From Halosolutus amylolyticus (GTDB taxonomy: Archaea > Halobacteriota > Halobacteria > Halobacteriales > Natrialbaceae), in the NCBI RefSeq assembly GCF_023566055.1, contig NZ_JALIQP010000001.1, positions 496,001 through 560,000 of the forward strand: 64,000 nucleotides of DNA. Reading direction: 5' to 3'. A model generated the notes under the pieces. The model worked only from the letters and a program-made list of their open reading frames with translations. It was not told the origin of the DNA and ran no database searches. Made by a program: the position numbers and the translations under genes. Positions 25,854 through 35,181 of the stretch are shown here, piece after piece (position 1 is the stretch's first letter; every line of letters starts with the position of its first letter).

Positions 25854-26214
25854 GTTCGAGAGTCACGAGATCCAACCCCAAAAGCACGCCTGTTTGCGAT
25901 CGGCCCCCACCGAGCGCGAGCGGCGTCACGTTCGTCGGTCCGGCCGACGCGTCGCCCCGTTTCGAGATCCTGTCTCGAGGGATCGGCGTCCGCGTGCCGT
26001 CAAATCCCGGTTTCGTCGCCGCTGTACTCGCGGTTCCTTGCCAAAGAATTTCAACTGGGTGTACCATACGTACCGACAGCATGTACTTCGACCGGGAACT
26101 GGTGCGGCAAACGGGACGAGGGCGAACCGAACCGACCCAACGAGTAGATCGAAGCGACCGCGTCGAGGTCCGCCGAGCGTCCACCCGTCCGAAACAGTTG
26201 GGTGACGATCGACG
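25854..26214. other. 361-bp intergenic region between PiT gene and repeat protein
   Basis: I see no confident gene. It holds the upstream region of the PiT gene (minus; CTTTTGG near 25882 as weak promoter) and a more AT-rich patch at 26040-26070 (AAAGAATTTCAACT). An ATG at 26081 opens a 46-codon frame ending at 26221, polar and Arg-rich, without a recognisable family; I leave it as unsupported. Confidence 0.5.
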
Positions 26215-26709
26215 ATGTTGAATCCGATCCGCGTCGATGCGGCCGTCGACCTCGCTTATGGTGCGTTGATCGCGCTTTCGATCGTCCTTATCGCGAGGCT
26301 GGATGCGAGCATCGGTCTCTCGTTCGGGATCGGCGTGTTCGCGTCGTACGTCGTCCACGTCGTCTGGAAGATGGCTCGGTTCGATCCCGACTGGATGACG
26401 CAGGCCGTCGAGGAAACGGTCGGCGAAACCGTCGAGAAGCAAGTCGAGGAGGTACAGGCGCAGGTCGAGCAGACGGTCGGTGAGACCGTCGAAGAAACGG
26501 TCGGCGAAACCGTCGAAGAGACCGTCGAGGAAACGGTCGGCGAAACTGTCGAAGAGACCGTCGAAGAAACGGTCGGCGAAACCGTCGAGAAGCAGGTCGA
26601 CGAAGTACAGGCACAGGTCGAAGCCGTCGACGAGCGCGTTGATCGGCGCCCTCGCGAAGACGAAGTCGAAGAGATCATCGAGGAGTCGGTCGAGGACGAG
26701 TCGGAGTAA
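26215..26709 (+). CDS. Membrane-anchored tetrapeptide-repeat (VEET/VGET) protein
   Basis: A 164-residue protein. Residues ~13-52 hold two membrane spans (VDLAYGALIALSIVLIARL and SIGLSFGIGVFASYVVHVV). Residues 65-136 are nearly all repeats of VEET or VGET, framed by two copies of a VEKQV[ED]EVQAQVE segment (~73-85 and ~124-136). The remaining tail is highly acidic. The repeat part should form a long charged helix. It sits between two PiT genes and a UspA gene. Function is unknown; a membrane-anchored helical spacer or oligomerising tether is an inference. Confidence 0.78.
   Translation: MLNPIRVDAAVDLAYGALIALSIVLIARLDASIGLSFGIGVFASYVVHVVWKMARFDPDWMTQAVEETVGETVEKQVEEVQAQVEQTVGETVEETVGETVEETVEETVGETVEETVEETVGETVEKQVDEVQAQVEAVDERVDRRPREDEVEEIIEESVEDESE
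26407..26622 (+). repeat. 12-bp coding tandem repeats
   Basis: The unit is GTCGA[AG]GA[AG]AC[CG] or GTCGGCGA[AG]AC[CT] encoding VEET or VGET. The two flanking copies of a ~63-bp segment start at 26407 and 26560 (153 bp apart), showing internal duplication of the block. Confidence 0.85.
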
Positions 26710-26795
26710 ACCGGCACGCATCAGACGGACTGTCTTTACCGGGGCGGCCGAGGACAGGTTTCGCTTGCTCCGGGAAACAGTTACAGCAGTCAGTA

Positions 26796-27224
26796 TCAGT
26801 GAACGATCGTCACCGGCACCTCGGACCGTTTGGACACCGTCTCCGCGACGTTCCCGACGAGAAACCGGTGTGTCGCGCGGGACCAGTCCGCGCCGTGGCT
26901 CCCGAGCACGATCGTGTCGTAGTCGTCGGCACGGCTGATGATGTTCCGGGACGGATGGCCGATGCCGAAGATCGTCTCGATTTCCCGATCCCGTTCGTCT
27001 GCGATCGTCCAAGCACGTTCGAAGACGGGGTCGGCGCGTTCGGCGGCGGCGTCGCTGATGTCGTCCTCGAGCGAGAGTCCCACCGCGTCGCCCATCATCA
27101 TCGACGGGACGCCGACGACGTGGAGGACGGTGACCTCGGCGTCTGGATGGTTCTCGAGCGCGTACTCGAGGGCGTGGCCGGCGTACTCGGAGTCGTCCAT
27201 CGGGACGAGAATTTTCGAGAGCAT
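26796..27224 (-). CDS. Universal stress protein UspA family
   Basis: A 142-residue UspA domain starting KILVPMDDSEYAGHALEYAL and ending VPVTIVH. The ATP-binding glycine loop is changed to GSHGADWSRATHRFLVGN, where the spacing before the last Gly is 12 rather than 9 residues and Ser is replaced by Asn, so nucleotide binding is less certain than for the UspA at 7062. It lies convergent with the repeat protein and downstream of the second PiT gene. Confidence 0.9.
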   Translation of the reverse strand: MLSKILVPMDDSEYAGHALEYALENHPDAEVTVLHVVGVPSMMMGDAVGLSLEDDISDAAAERADPVFERAWTIADERDREIETIFGIGHPSRNIISRADDYDTIVLGSHGADWSRATHRFLVGNVAETVSKRSEVPVTIVH

Positions 27225-27261
27225 GCGCGAGGATACAGCACCCAGGGACGTAAGTTCCCCG

Positions 27262-28440
27262 TCAGGCGACGCCCGGAACGATGATGAAGAACCCGTAGGC
27301 CAGGATCGTCGACATCGAAGGGCCGATGATCCACATCGAGACGTACTTGATAATGGCCCGCGGGTTGAAGAGGTCGCCCGCGTTGAGCACCGCTTCGGGT
27401 TCTTCCTCGCCGATCGGTGGTGACGGTTCGCCTTCCATCTCCTCGGCGGTGATCGCGCCCGGAACGATTTCGGTGTCTTCCACGTCGCGGGTAACCGCCT
27501 CGCGGAAGGTGATCGGACGGGTCGCCCGCCCCCAGCCGATGCCGACGATCGTCATCACCGTCGCCATCACGAGGCTAATTGGAATCCCGATGTACGAGAG
27601 CGCGGTCGTGATCGTCGACGCGGTCACCATGACGAACAGCGCCGCGAGCAGGGGGATGTCGCTCAGTTCACCCCCGACCGAGTCCATCGTTCGGCGGGCG
27701 ATGGTGAAGCCGCCGAGTCCGATCGCGAGCGTGGCGACCATAATCGCGACGTCCGCGTCCAGTCCGCCGGCACCGCCGACCAGCGGCGCGGCGGCGTTGG
27801 GAACGTTACTCGCACCGGCGCTAAACGCCATGTAACAGCCGATGATGAGGACGACCACCGTCGTGGCGAGTTCCCGCCAGGTCGTGTTCGGGCCGAACGT
27901 CGGTTTCGGGACCGAGCCCCGACGATCGAGCGTCAGTAACGGTCCGTCGGACTTTTCGATCTTCACCCGTCGATTGACCTCCGGATAGATGTAGCGGCCG
28001 ATCATCGCGCCGATCCAGAACCCGATGATCGGCGTCACGACCCACCAGGAGATGATCTCCGCGATCGTCACGTAGTTGAGAGTACCGGTCGCCAGACCGA
28101 GTCCGGCGATCGCCCCGACGGTCGTCATCGACGTCGGGACGGGGACGCCGAAGACGTTGGCGACGAGGATTCCCAGCCCGATGAAAAAGAGGATCGCGAC
28201 GCCCGACGTCAGCGTGAGATCGATCGTGATGATGCCCTCACTGAGCGTGTCCATCACGTTCCGGCCGACGGTCCACCCGCCGAAAAAGACGAAGAACGTC
28301 ATGATCGCTGCCGCCGACGTCTTCTTTACGATTCCGGCACCGACGGACGGGCCCCAGGTGATCCCTGTCGATGACCCGCCGATGTTGAAGCCGACGAAAA
28401 TCGAGGCGACGATCCCGACCAACAGCACGGTTTCGACCAT
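27262..28440 (-). CDS. Inorganic phosphate transporter, PiT family (second copy)
   Basis: A 392-residue paralogue of the protein at 24672-25853 with the same plan: N-terminal FNIGGSSTGITWGPSVGAGIVKK, central WWVVTPIIGFWIGAMIGRYIYPE, second-half FSAGASNVPNAAAPL, and the tail motif PPIGEEEPEAVLNAGDLFNP before the last span. The frame is open upstream, but the ATG at 28440 opens the first membrane segment. It lies next to UspA, fitting a co-regulated transport/stress pair (inference). Confidence 0.88.
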   Translation of the reverse strand: MVETVLLVGIVASIFVGFNIGGSSTGITWGPSVGAGIVKKTSAAAIMTFFVFFGGWTVGRNVMDTLSEGIITIDLTLTSGVAILFFIGLGILVANVFGVPVPTSMTTVGAIAGLGLATGTLNYVTIAEIISWWVVTPIIGFWIGAMIGRYIYPEVNRRVKIEKSDGPLLTLDRRGSVPKPTFGPNTTWRELATTVVVLIIGCYMAFSAGASNVPNAAAPLVGGAGGLDADVAIMVATLAIGLGGFTIARRTMDSVGGELSDIPLLAALFVMVTASTITTALSYIGIPISLVMATVMTIVGIGWGRATRPITFREAVTRDVEDTEIVPGAITAEEMEGEPSPPIGEEEPEAVLNAGDLFNPRAIIKYVSMWIIGPSMSTILAYGFFIIVPGVA

Positions 28441-28579
28441 CGACAGCGAATACGATTGTCCGGATGAAATAAGTATTGGAGCCTCCCTGTACTGTTTGCG
28501 TTGGTTATCACTCTTTCCGGAATGGTGACAGTGGAACGGTCGGTGGCCGCACCTCTCGATCGCGTTCGGACCGCTTCGA

Positions 28580-30442
28580 TCACACGCCCCAGAAGAACGC
28601 GATGCCGAGCACGGTGACGATCGATAACAGCAACTGGAGCGGCGCACCGACCCGGAAGTAGTCGGTAAAGCGGTAGCCGCCAGGACCGTAGACGAACAGG
28701 TTCGTCTGGTAGCCGATCGGCCCCAGGAAGGCGGTGCTCGCGGCGAACGTGACCGCCATCACGAACGCGAACGGGTTCGAACCGATCCCGGCGGCCGCGG
28801 CCGCCGCCACCGGAATCAGGAGGACGACGCTGGCGTTGTTGCTGATCACCTCCGTGATCAACCCGGTCACGATGTAGAACAGCCAGAGGACGACGAGCGT
28901 CGGCAGGAAGCCGGCCGTCTGGACGACCAGGAACGCGAGATAGGCCGCCGCACCCGACTGTTCCAGGGCGATCCCGAGCGGGATCACGCCCGCCAGCAGG
29001 AAGATGATGTCCCACTCGACGGCGTCGTACAGTTCGTTCGGTTCGAGGACCCCGGTAACGACCATCGCGACCACGCCCGCGAGCGCGGTAAGCAGGATCG
29101 GGTATATTTCGAGGGCGGCGATCGCGACGACGCCGATCATGATGGCGACGGCGATCGGCGCCTTGTCGGCCCGGTACTCGGGCCGGGGCGGTTCGCGGGC
29201 GACGATCACGTCGTCGCGCCGCGAGAGGCGATCGAGCGTGTCGGGCGGGGCCTGTACGAGGAGCGTGTCGCCGACGTCGAGTCGCCGGCCGACGAGGCGC
29301 TCGCCGACGACAGTCCCGTGGTGTCGAAGTCCGAGCACCGCGGCGTTGAACTCCTCGCGGAAGCGTTCGGGGTCCAGCCGTTCCCCGACGAGTCGCGAGT
29401 CGAGTGAGACCACCAGTTCCGTGAGGATCCCCTCCGAGTCGAGCGCCGAAATCTCCGCCGCTGACTGCGGATCACCGACGAGTTCGACCACCTCGGCGTC
29501 CTCGAGGGTCGCGATGGCGTCCCGGTCCGTCCGGACCACGAGCACGTCGCCCTCGCTGAGACGGGTCGCCTGTCGCGGGGCGACCGATCGGTCCTCGTCG
29601 TGGAGGACCTGCACGACGTCGACCTCCGGCCCCAGCACGGCGGTCGCCTCGCGGATCGTCCCGCCGGCGAGGGGCGACCCGGGGACGACGGCCACGTCCG
29701 CGATGTAGTCGCCGACCGCGTACTCCTCGACGTAGTCGGCCCGCGGCGGCACGCGTTCCGGCAGGAGGTAGTGGCCGACGAAGACGAGGTAGAGCCCCCC
29801 GACGAGGGCGACGATCGCGCCCAGGCCCGTAAACTCGAACATCGAGAACCGGTGGAGTTCGGGGTAGTCCGCTCCGAGACGGGCGCTGATGTCGCTCGCG
29901 AGGATGTTCGTCGAGGTGCCGATCAGCGTGAGCATCCCGCCGACCTGCGAGGCGTAGGACAGCGGGATGAGCAGTTTCGACGGCGATGTGTTCCCCCGAT
30001 TGGCGACGTCGGTGACGACGGGCACCAGCAGGGCGACGACGGGCGTGTTGTTCAGAAAGCCCGAAACGGGACTCGTCGCGAGGACGGTCGCGAACAGCTG
30101 CTTGCGGAGGCTCGTGCCCGCGAAGGCGGCCATTCGCCGGCCCAGTTCCTGCACCAGCCCCGTTCGGCTGATCCCGCCGCTCAGGATGAGCATCGCGAGC
30201 ACGGTGATCGTCGCGTCGTTCGAGAACCCGGAGACGCCGGTGCTCGGATCGATCCCCGTCCACGGCTCCAGGACGACCAGGATCACGATCAGCAGGATCG
30301 CGGTCACGTCGATCGGCAGTCGCTCGGTGAGAAAGAGGACGAGCGCGACCGCGACGACGCCGAACACGACGAGAATGTCTGTCGTCAGTGCCGGCTGTGC
30401 CACTGGCTCCTGGGCGAGGGGCACGCCGGCCGCAACTGACAT
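28580..30442 (-). CDS. SLC13/DASS-family permease with two TrkA_C domains
   Basis: A 620-residue membrane protein. Residues ~20-210 contain the first half of a DASS transporter with the family motif SNDATITVLAMLIL and FLNNTPVVALLVP. Two cytoplasmic RCK/TrkA_C-like domains follow (~225-305 and ~330-410: GSPLAGGTIREATAVLG, VGERLVGRRLDVGDTLLVQ). The second half is membrane again with ISNNASVVLLIPVAAAAA. These proteins carry di-/tricarboxylates or sulfate with sodium; the substrate here is not determined. Confidence 0.87.
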   Translation of the reverse strand: MSVAAGVPLAQEPVAQPALTTDILVVFGVVAVALVLFLTERLPIDVTAILLIVILVVLEPWTGIDPSTGVSGFSNDATITVLAMLILSGGISRTGLVQELGRRMAAFAGTSLRKQLFATVLATSPVSGFLNNTPVVALLVPVVTDVANRGNTSPSKLLIPLSYASQVGGMLTLIGTSTNILASDISARLGADYPELHRFSMFEFTGLGAIVALVGGLYLVFVGHYLLPERVPPRADYVEEYAVGDYIADVAVVPGSPLAGGTIREATAVLGPEVDVVQVLHDEDRSVAPRQATRLSEGDVLVVRTDRDAIATLEDAEVVELVGDPQSAAEISALDSEGILTELVVSLDSRLVGERLDPERFREEFNAAVLGLRHHGTVVGERLVGRRLDVGDTLLVQAPPDTLDRLSRRDDVIVAREPPRPEYRADKAPIAVAIMIGVVAIAALEIYPILLTALAGVVAMVVTGVLEPNELYDAVEWDIIFLLAGVIPLGIALEQSGAAAYLAFLVVQTAGFLPTLVVLWLFYIVTGLITEVISNNASVVLLIPVAAAAAAGIGSNPFAFVMAVTFAASTAFLGPIGYQTNLFVYGPGGYRFTDYFRVGAPLQLLLSIVTVLGIAFFWGV

Positions 30443-30558
30443 ACGACGAGCAACACCGACCAGACACGTAACGATTCTGAACGGATAGCGAACAGTGTAC
30501 GGCCGATGACGGTCGTGAAATCGTCGCCTTTACTCGCGTTCGCACCGCGAGGTCGGAT

Positions 30559-31299
30559 ATGAACGCCGACGACACTGCGGCGGAGTTCGAAGTGATTCCG
30601 GCGGTCGACGTCCAGGACGGCGAGGTCGTCCAGCTCGTCCAGGGCGAGCGCGGCACGGAGAAGACCTACGGCGATCCCGTCGAGGCCGCCCGGCGGTGGA
30701 TCGACGCCGGTGCCGAGACGCTCCACCTCGTCGACTTAGACGGCGCGTTCGAGGGCGAACGGGCCAACGCCGACGCGATCGAGGCCGTGATCGACGCGGT
30801 CGACGTCCCGACCCAGCTCGGGGGCGGGATCCGAACCGCCGCGGAGGCGATCGACCTGCTCGATCGGGGCGTCGATCGGGTCATCCTCGGGACGGCGGCG
30901 ATCGAAAACCCCGAGATCGTCGCGGAGATCAGCGACACGCACCCCGACAGCGTGGTCGTCAGTCTCGACGCCAAAGACGGCGAAGTGGTCGTCGAGGGCT
31001 GGACCGAGGGGGCCGGCGTCTCGCCCGTCGAGGCCGCCGAGCGGTACGCGGACCTCGGCGCGGCCGGCATTCTCTTTACGAACGTCGACGTCGAGGGGCA
31101 ACTCGAGGGCGTCGCGACCGATCCCGTCCGCGACCTGGTCGAGGCGACCGAGATCCCGGTGATCGCGAGCGGCGGCGTCGCGACGATCGACGACGTGCGG
31201 GCGCTCGCGGACGCCGGCGCGGCCGCCGCGGTCGTCGGCAGTGCGCTGTACGAGGGACGGTTCACGCTCGCCGAGGCACAGGCCGCGATCGAAGCGTGA
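30559..31299 (+). CDS. hisA: Phosphoribosylformimino-5-aminoimidazole carboxamide ribotide isomerase
   Basis: A 246-residue TIM barrel that carries out the Amadori isomerisation of ProFAR to PRFAR, the fourth step of histidine synthesis. The catalytic bases are Asp in IPAVDVQDG (~13-21) and Asp in SLDAKDG (~134-140). Phosphate sites are GGGIR (~88-92) and SGGVAT/GSALYEG near the C-terminus. Length and motifs are normal. It is convergent with trkH (6 bp between stops). Confidence 0.96.
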   Translation: MNADDTAAEFEVIPAVDVQDGEVVQLVQGERGTEKTYGDPVEAARRWIDAGAETLHLVDLDGAFEGERANADAIEAVIDAVDVPTQLGGGIRTAAEAIDLLDRGVDRVILGTAAIENPEIVAEISDTHPDSVVVSLDAKDGEVVVEGWTEGAGVSPVEAAERYADLGAAGILFTNVDVEGQLEGVATDPVRDLVEATEIPVIASGGVATIDDVRALADAGAAAAVVGSALYEGRFTLAEAQAAIEA

Positions 31300-31305
31300 A
31301 CTCGG

Positions 31306-32835
31306 CTACGATCGCCAGAACGCGGCCGTGAACAGGACGAGCACCGGAATGATCTCGATGCGCCCGATCCACATCATGACGATCATGACGATCCTGGTCG
31401 TGGTCGGGAACCCGGCGTAGTTTTCGAACGGTCCCGCGCGCTCGAACGCCGGGCCGATGTTGAGGAAGATCGACGCGGAGGCACCCATCGCCTCGAACTC
31501 GCCGACGCCGTCGCCGACCCGCACCGAGTCGACGACGACGAACACCGTCAGGAGGAAGAAGATGATGATGGCCAGCAGGACGTAGGTGTAGACGTCCTGG
31601 ACGGTCTCCTCGTCGACGACCTCGTCGCCGAGCCGCAGCGGCCGGACCGCCTCCGGGTGGATCGAGGTGAAGAGATTTCGGCGGAACGCCTTGATCGTCA
31701 CCAGCCAGCGCAGCGACTTGATCGAGCAGGTCGTCGACCCGGCCATCCCGCCGAGGAACATCCCGAGAAAGAGCATGTGCTTCGCGCCCGGCGACCAGAG
31801 GTCGAAGTCCGTCGAGGCGTAGCCCGTCGTCGTCACCATCGAGACCACGTTGAACAGTCCGTGGCGGATCGTCGGTTCGACCGCCGAACTCGTCTCCGGA
31901 TCCAGCCAGACCATGGCCGACACGATCGCCCCGAGAACCGCGAGGACGCCGATGTAAAACCGGAACTCCTCGGACTCGATCGGGCGCGTCCAGTCGCCCT
32001 GTGTCAGGTAGTACAGCAGGACGAAGTTCGTCGCCCCGACGATCATGAACGGGATGATCGCCCACTGGACGATCGGCGTGAACGCGCCAGCGCTGTCGGG
32101 TTCCGGCGAGAACCCGGCGGTTGCGACGCTGGTCAGCGCGTGCGAGACGGCGTTGAAGAGATCCATTTCGGGTGCCAGTCCGAGCAGGTGCAACGCGTAG
32201 AACGTTCCCGCCGCCAGTGCCGTCAGCCCGACGTACAGCCCCCAGATGAGTCGTGCCGTCTCGTCGAGGTGCGGGTGGAGCTTCCGGACGTTTCGCGTCT
32301 GGGACTCCGTCTCCATCAGCTGGGCACCGGCGACGAGCAGGTTCGAGAGGAGCCCGATCGCGACGATCAGGATCCCGAGCCCGCCGAGCCACTGGAGGAG
32401 CTGTCGCCAGAGCAGGACGGCCCGCGACTGATTCTCGAAGTCCCAGCCGCTCATCACGGTCGCGCCCGTCGTCGTGATCCCGCTCATGCCCTCGAAGAAG
32501 GCGTTGACGGGGCCGTCGATCGGGCCGGCGAACGCGGACGCGGACGGCGCGGCGAGGCCCGTGACGAAGAAGGGGATCGAGCCGACGGCGGCGACGCCGA
32601 ACCAGGTCAGCGCGACCATCAGGAACGCTTCCCGCTGTTCGAGCGTCCGCTCCTCGCGGAGGCGTTCGAGGGCGCCGCCGAGGACGACTGCGACGGCGAT
32701 CGCGACGAGGAACGGCAATGGATCGTCACCGTCGATGACGGCGAGCACGAGCGGGGCGGCGAGCGGGACGGAGAGCCACTTCAGGACCGTCCCGGTGAGA
32801 CTACAACTCGATCGCCAGTCGACTCGGATCTCCAT
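31306..32835 (-). CDS. trkH: TrkH-type potassium uptake protein
   Basis: A 509-residue membrane protein for potassium uptake. The four selectivity-filter loops are visible: TTTGATVM (~120), TSVATAGFS (~237), TTTGYASTD (~338) and LNIGPAFE (~460), each near a central Gly. This is the pore of the Trk/Ktr family, important for haloarchaeal osmotic balance. No trkA is adjacent. It is convergent with hisA. Confidence 0.93.
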   Translation of the reverse strand: MEIRVDWRSSCSLTGTVLKWLSVPLAAPLVLAVIDGDDPLPFLVAIAVAVVLGGALERLREERTLEQREAFLMVALTWFGVAAVGSIPFFVTGLAAPSASAFAGPIDGPVNAFFEGMSGITTTGATVMSGWDFENQSRAVLLWRQLLQWLGGLGILIVAIGLLSNLLVAGAQLMETESQTRNVRKLHPHLDETARLIWGLYVGLTALAAGTFYALHLLGLAPEMDLFNAVSHALTSVATAGFSPEPDSAGAFTPIVQWAIIPFMIVGATNFVLLYYLTQGDWTRPIESEEFRFYIGVLAVLGAIVSAMVWLDPETSSAVEPTIRHGLFNVVSMVTTTGYASTDFDLWSPGAKHMLFLGMFLGGMAGSTTCSIKSLRWLVTIKAFRRNLFTSIHPEAVRPLRLGDEVVDEETVQDVYTYVLLAIIIFFLLTVFVVVDSVRVGDGVGEFEAMGASASIFLNIGPAFERAGPFENYAGFPTTTRIVMIVMMWIGRIEIIPVLVLFTAAFWRS

Positions 32836-33004
32836 CTACTGCGAATGACTGGCGGAGCGCCGAAATAATTGGTTCGGATTCGAGCATCGTGAAACGGATC
32901 GAAACGACGACGAACCGTCGGGAGGTGTGATGGAAGCACGGGGTAGAGCCGTGGGAGGGCATTGCCGAAAGCGGTGAGGGCACGCGACCGCGAACCGCCG
33001 CCGC

Positions 33005-33280
33005 TCACCGCTCCTGGTTGTAGCCGTGGCCGACGTAGAGGGCCACCACGTTGAGCGCGAGGAGGGCGAGGAACGTCAGCGTGGCGGTGGCGGTGCCGAG
33101 CCCCTGCGCGAGCAAGGGCACGTGGACGAACGGGAGGGCGATGGCGATCCAGAACGAGAGGAACTGGGCCGGCCGCTTGACCGATCGGGCGAGCCGGCTG
33201 CGGTGTCCCTCGCGCTGTCGCTCCGCCTCAGGGTTCGACGGTGCGATCGAGTCGTTCGAGAGCGGGGAGTGGTTGGACAT
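33005..33280 (-). CDS. Small two-span membrane protein
   Basis: A 91-residue protein with a polar N-terminal ~35 residues and two hydrophobic spans (FLSFWIAIALPFVHVPLLAQ and LTFLALLALNVVALYVGHG). The frame is open far upstream, but the ATG at 33280 gives the shortest coherent protein; a GTG 15 bp upstream is possible. Function is unknown. Confidence 0.65.
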   Translation of the reverse strand: MSNHSPLSNDSIAPSNPEAERQREGHRSRLARSVKRPAQFLSFWIAIALPFVHVPLLAQGLGTATATLTFLALLALNVVALYVGHGYNQER

Positions 33281-33559
33281 TGGTCGACGATTCACCTCGT
33301 CGTATTCACGACATTCACTGTAGACATCATATAATGGGCTGAATATTGCCCTGGTTTCGGCCCGTTTTACCCCGGTAATCGACCCAAATCGACGTTTCGA
33401 AACCGGGTTAGAAACAGTTAGACGTTTTATAATCACATCTGGTGCCGTAACCGTATTTGACCATCGAGACGAGGTCAGAATGTGTCGTCCCGTACTGTCG
33501 AGACGTAGACGGGTCCGGCGAGCGGAATCCCCTTGTACCGTCGGCCGTATCGATACGGC

Positions 33560-34147
33560 ATGAGCGATCGAACGGCGACCGTGATGCGCGAGACCGCCGA
33601 GACGGCGATCGACTGTACCGTGACGATCGACGGCAGCGGCGAGGCGGCGGTCGAGACGGGGGTCGGGTTCTTCGATCACATGCTGACTTCGCTGGCCAAA
33701 CACGGCCTGTTCGACCTCGAACTCGAGTGTGACGGCGACCTCGAGATCGACGACCACCACACGGTCGAGGACTGCGCGATCGTCATCGGGGAGGCGATCG
33801 ACGAGGCGCTCGGCGATCGATCGGGCATCGTCCGCTACGCCGATCGGCGGGTTCCCCTCGACGAGGCGGTGGCGAGTGCGGTGGTCGACGTCAGCGGACG
33901 CCCGCGTTTTTACTTCGACGGCGAGTTCTCGCAGGACCGGATCGGTGAGTTCACCAGCGACATGGCGCGTCACTTCGCCGAATCGCTCGCGATGAACGCC
34001 GGACTGACCCTGCACCTCGCGGTCGAGGGCGAGAACGCCCACCACGAGGTCGAGGCGCTGTTCAAGGCGCTGGCCCGGACCCTCGACGACGCGACGCGGA
34101 TCGACGAGCGCCGGGAGGGGACGCCGAGTACGAAGGGCGCGCTCTGA
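33560..34147 (+). CDS. hisB: Imidazoleglycerol-phosphate dehydratase
   Basis: A 195-residue monofunctional HisB, removing water from imidazoleglycerol phosphate in histidine synthesis. Metal-binding motifs FFDHML (~36-41), DDHHTVED (~63-70), [13 protein letters not shown] and [21 protein letters not shown] are all present, so the di-Mn site is complete. The start at 33560 ([12 protein letters not shown]) gives the family length; 27 bp of in-frame upstream sequence are not part of the protein. It is preceded by a 279-bp AT-rich intergenic region with TATA-like CATATAATG (33327) and TTTTATAAT (33426). Confidence 0.96.
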   Translation: MSDRTATVMRETAETAIDCTVTIDGSGEAAVETGVGFFDHMLTSLAKHGLFDLELECDGDLEIDDHHTVEDCAIVIGEAIDEALGDRSGIVRYADRRVPLDEAVASAVVDVSGRPRFYFDGEFSQDRIGEFTSDMARHFAESLAMNAGLTLHLAVEGENAHHEVEALFKALARTLDDATRIDERREGTPSTKGAL

Positions 34148-34150
34148 CGG

Positions 34151-35053
34151 TCAGGCACGCCGGAGGAGTCGCCCGTCCTCCGCGAACTCCCCGTTCTCGA
34201 TCGCTCTATCGAGTATTTCCTCCACCTCGTGGTTCTCGAGGTCGTACGCGCCGGCGGCGAGCGACTCGACGGCGTCGCGTTCCATCGGGAACTCGCGGTT
34301 GCGAAGCAGGCGAACGACCTTGGCGTAGGCCTTCGGGGCCCGGTTCCGCGTCGCGGCCGTCGCCGCCGCGCCGGATTTGTCGTTCCGATCGGCACCCGTC
34401 TCGGCGCCGTCCTCGTCCGATGTCTCGACATCGATTCCGTCCGATTCGGTCGCAGCGGAGTCGGTAGCCGTTCCGTCCGGTTCGTCGGCGGTAGTGTCGG
34501 GACTCGTCTTCTCGTGGTCCAGTTCGGTGGCAGCGTCGGCAGACGACCCGTCGTCGGTTTCGGCGGGAGTGGCGTCGGCCCCGGACTCGCTCGCCGACGT
34601 CTCGCTCGTCTCGGAGTCGTGCTCGCGATCGGTCGCGCCGGTCACGTCGTGTTCGACGGTGATTCCCTCGATCGATCGGCGCTCGTCCGGGTCCGCCACT
34701 GCGGCGGCGTCGGCGGTGGCCTCGGTGGAGCGATCGCTGCGCTCGGGATCGGCGTCGACCGCGTCCGACACGGTCCCGTTCGGACTGCTCGAGCGCCCGC
34801 GGGTCGCGGTCGAGCCGTCGGCGGTCGCGACGCCGGTTCCCGATCCGGCTGCGTCGGGCCCGTCACCGACGGTCCCGTCGGCACCGAGCCGATCGAGCAG
34901 TGGTTCCAGCAGCGTCTCGAGTCGGTTCGAGCAGTCGGTACAGAGGACCACGCGTCGTTGCTCGGCGTCGGTCGGATCGAGTTCCGGCGGCACGACCTCG
35001 AACGTGCCGACGGCCTCCGCCTCACAGAAGTCACAGCTCCGGAGTGCGCGCAT
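34151..35053 (-). CDS. Zinc-ribbon protein with long acidic linker and C-terminal winged-helix-like domain
   Basis: A 300-residue protein. Cys7/Cys10 (CDFC) and Cys38/Cys41 (CTDC) form a zinc-ribbon in the first ~50 residues. Residues ~55-230 are Ser/Thr/Asp/Ala-rich low complexity, almost certainly disordered. The last ~65 residues (APKAYAKVVRLLRNREFPMERDAVES) form a compact helical domain that looks like an HTH or wHTH. It may be a DNA- or RNA-binding adaptor (inference). Next to hisB, convergent. Confidence 0.72.
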   Translation of the reverse strand: MRALRSCDFCEAEAVGTFEVVPPELDPTDAEQRRVVLCTDCSNRLETLLEPLLDRLGADGTVGDGPDAAGSGTGVATADGSTATRGRSSSPNGTVSDAVDADPERSDRSTEATADAAAVADPDERRSIEGITVEHDVTGATDREHDSETSETSASESGADATPAETDDGSSADAATELDHEKTSPDTTADEPDGTATDSAATESDGIDVETSDEDGAETGADRNDKSGAAATAATRNRAPKAYAKVVRLLRNREFPMERDAVESLAAGAYDLENHEVEEILDRAIENGEFAEDGRLLRRA

Positions 35054-35181
35054 AGACGAGGAGTATCAGGGGCGAGGCTAAAAAGCTCCGTCAGACGGCC
35101 ACACCGTCCGGGCGGTCGGCAGTGCCGTCGCGTCCCGGACCACCGGACATTATATTCAGGCCCGCGTACATCCGCCAGCGA

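Noticed and set aside
26081-26221. 46-codon reading frame between PiT and repeat protein
   Set aside because: Polar, Arg-rich, overlaps the next start and has no family or clear promoter.
26401-26625. Possible CRISPR-like or tandem-repeat array
   Set aside because: The repeats have no unique spacers, keep a reading frame and code for VEET/VGET in a membrane protein.
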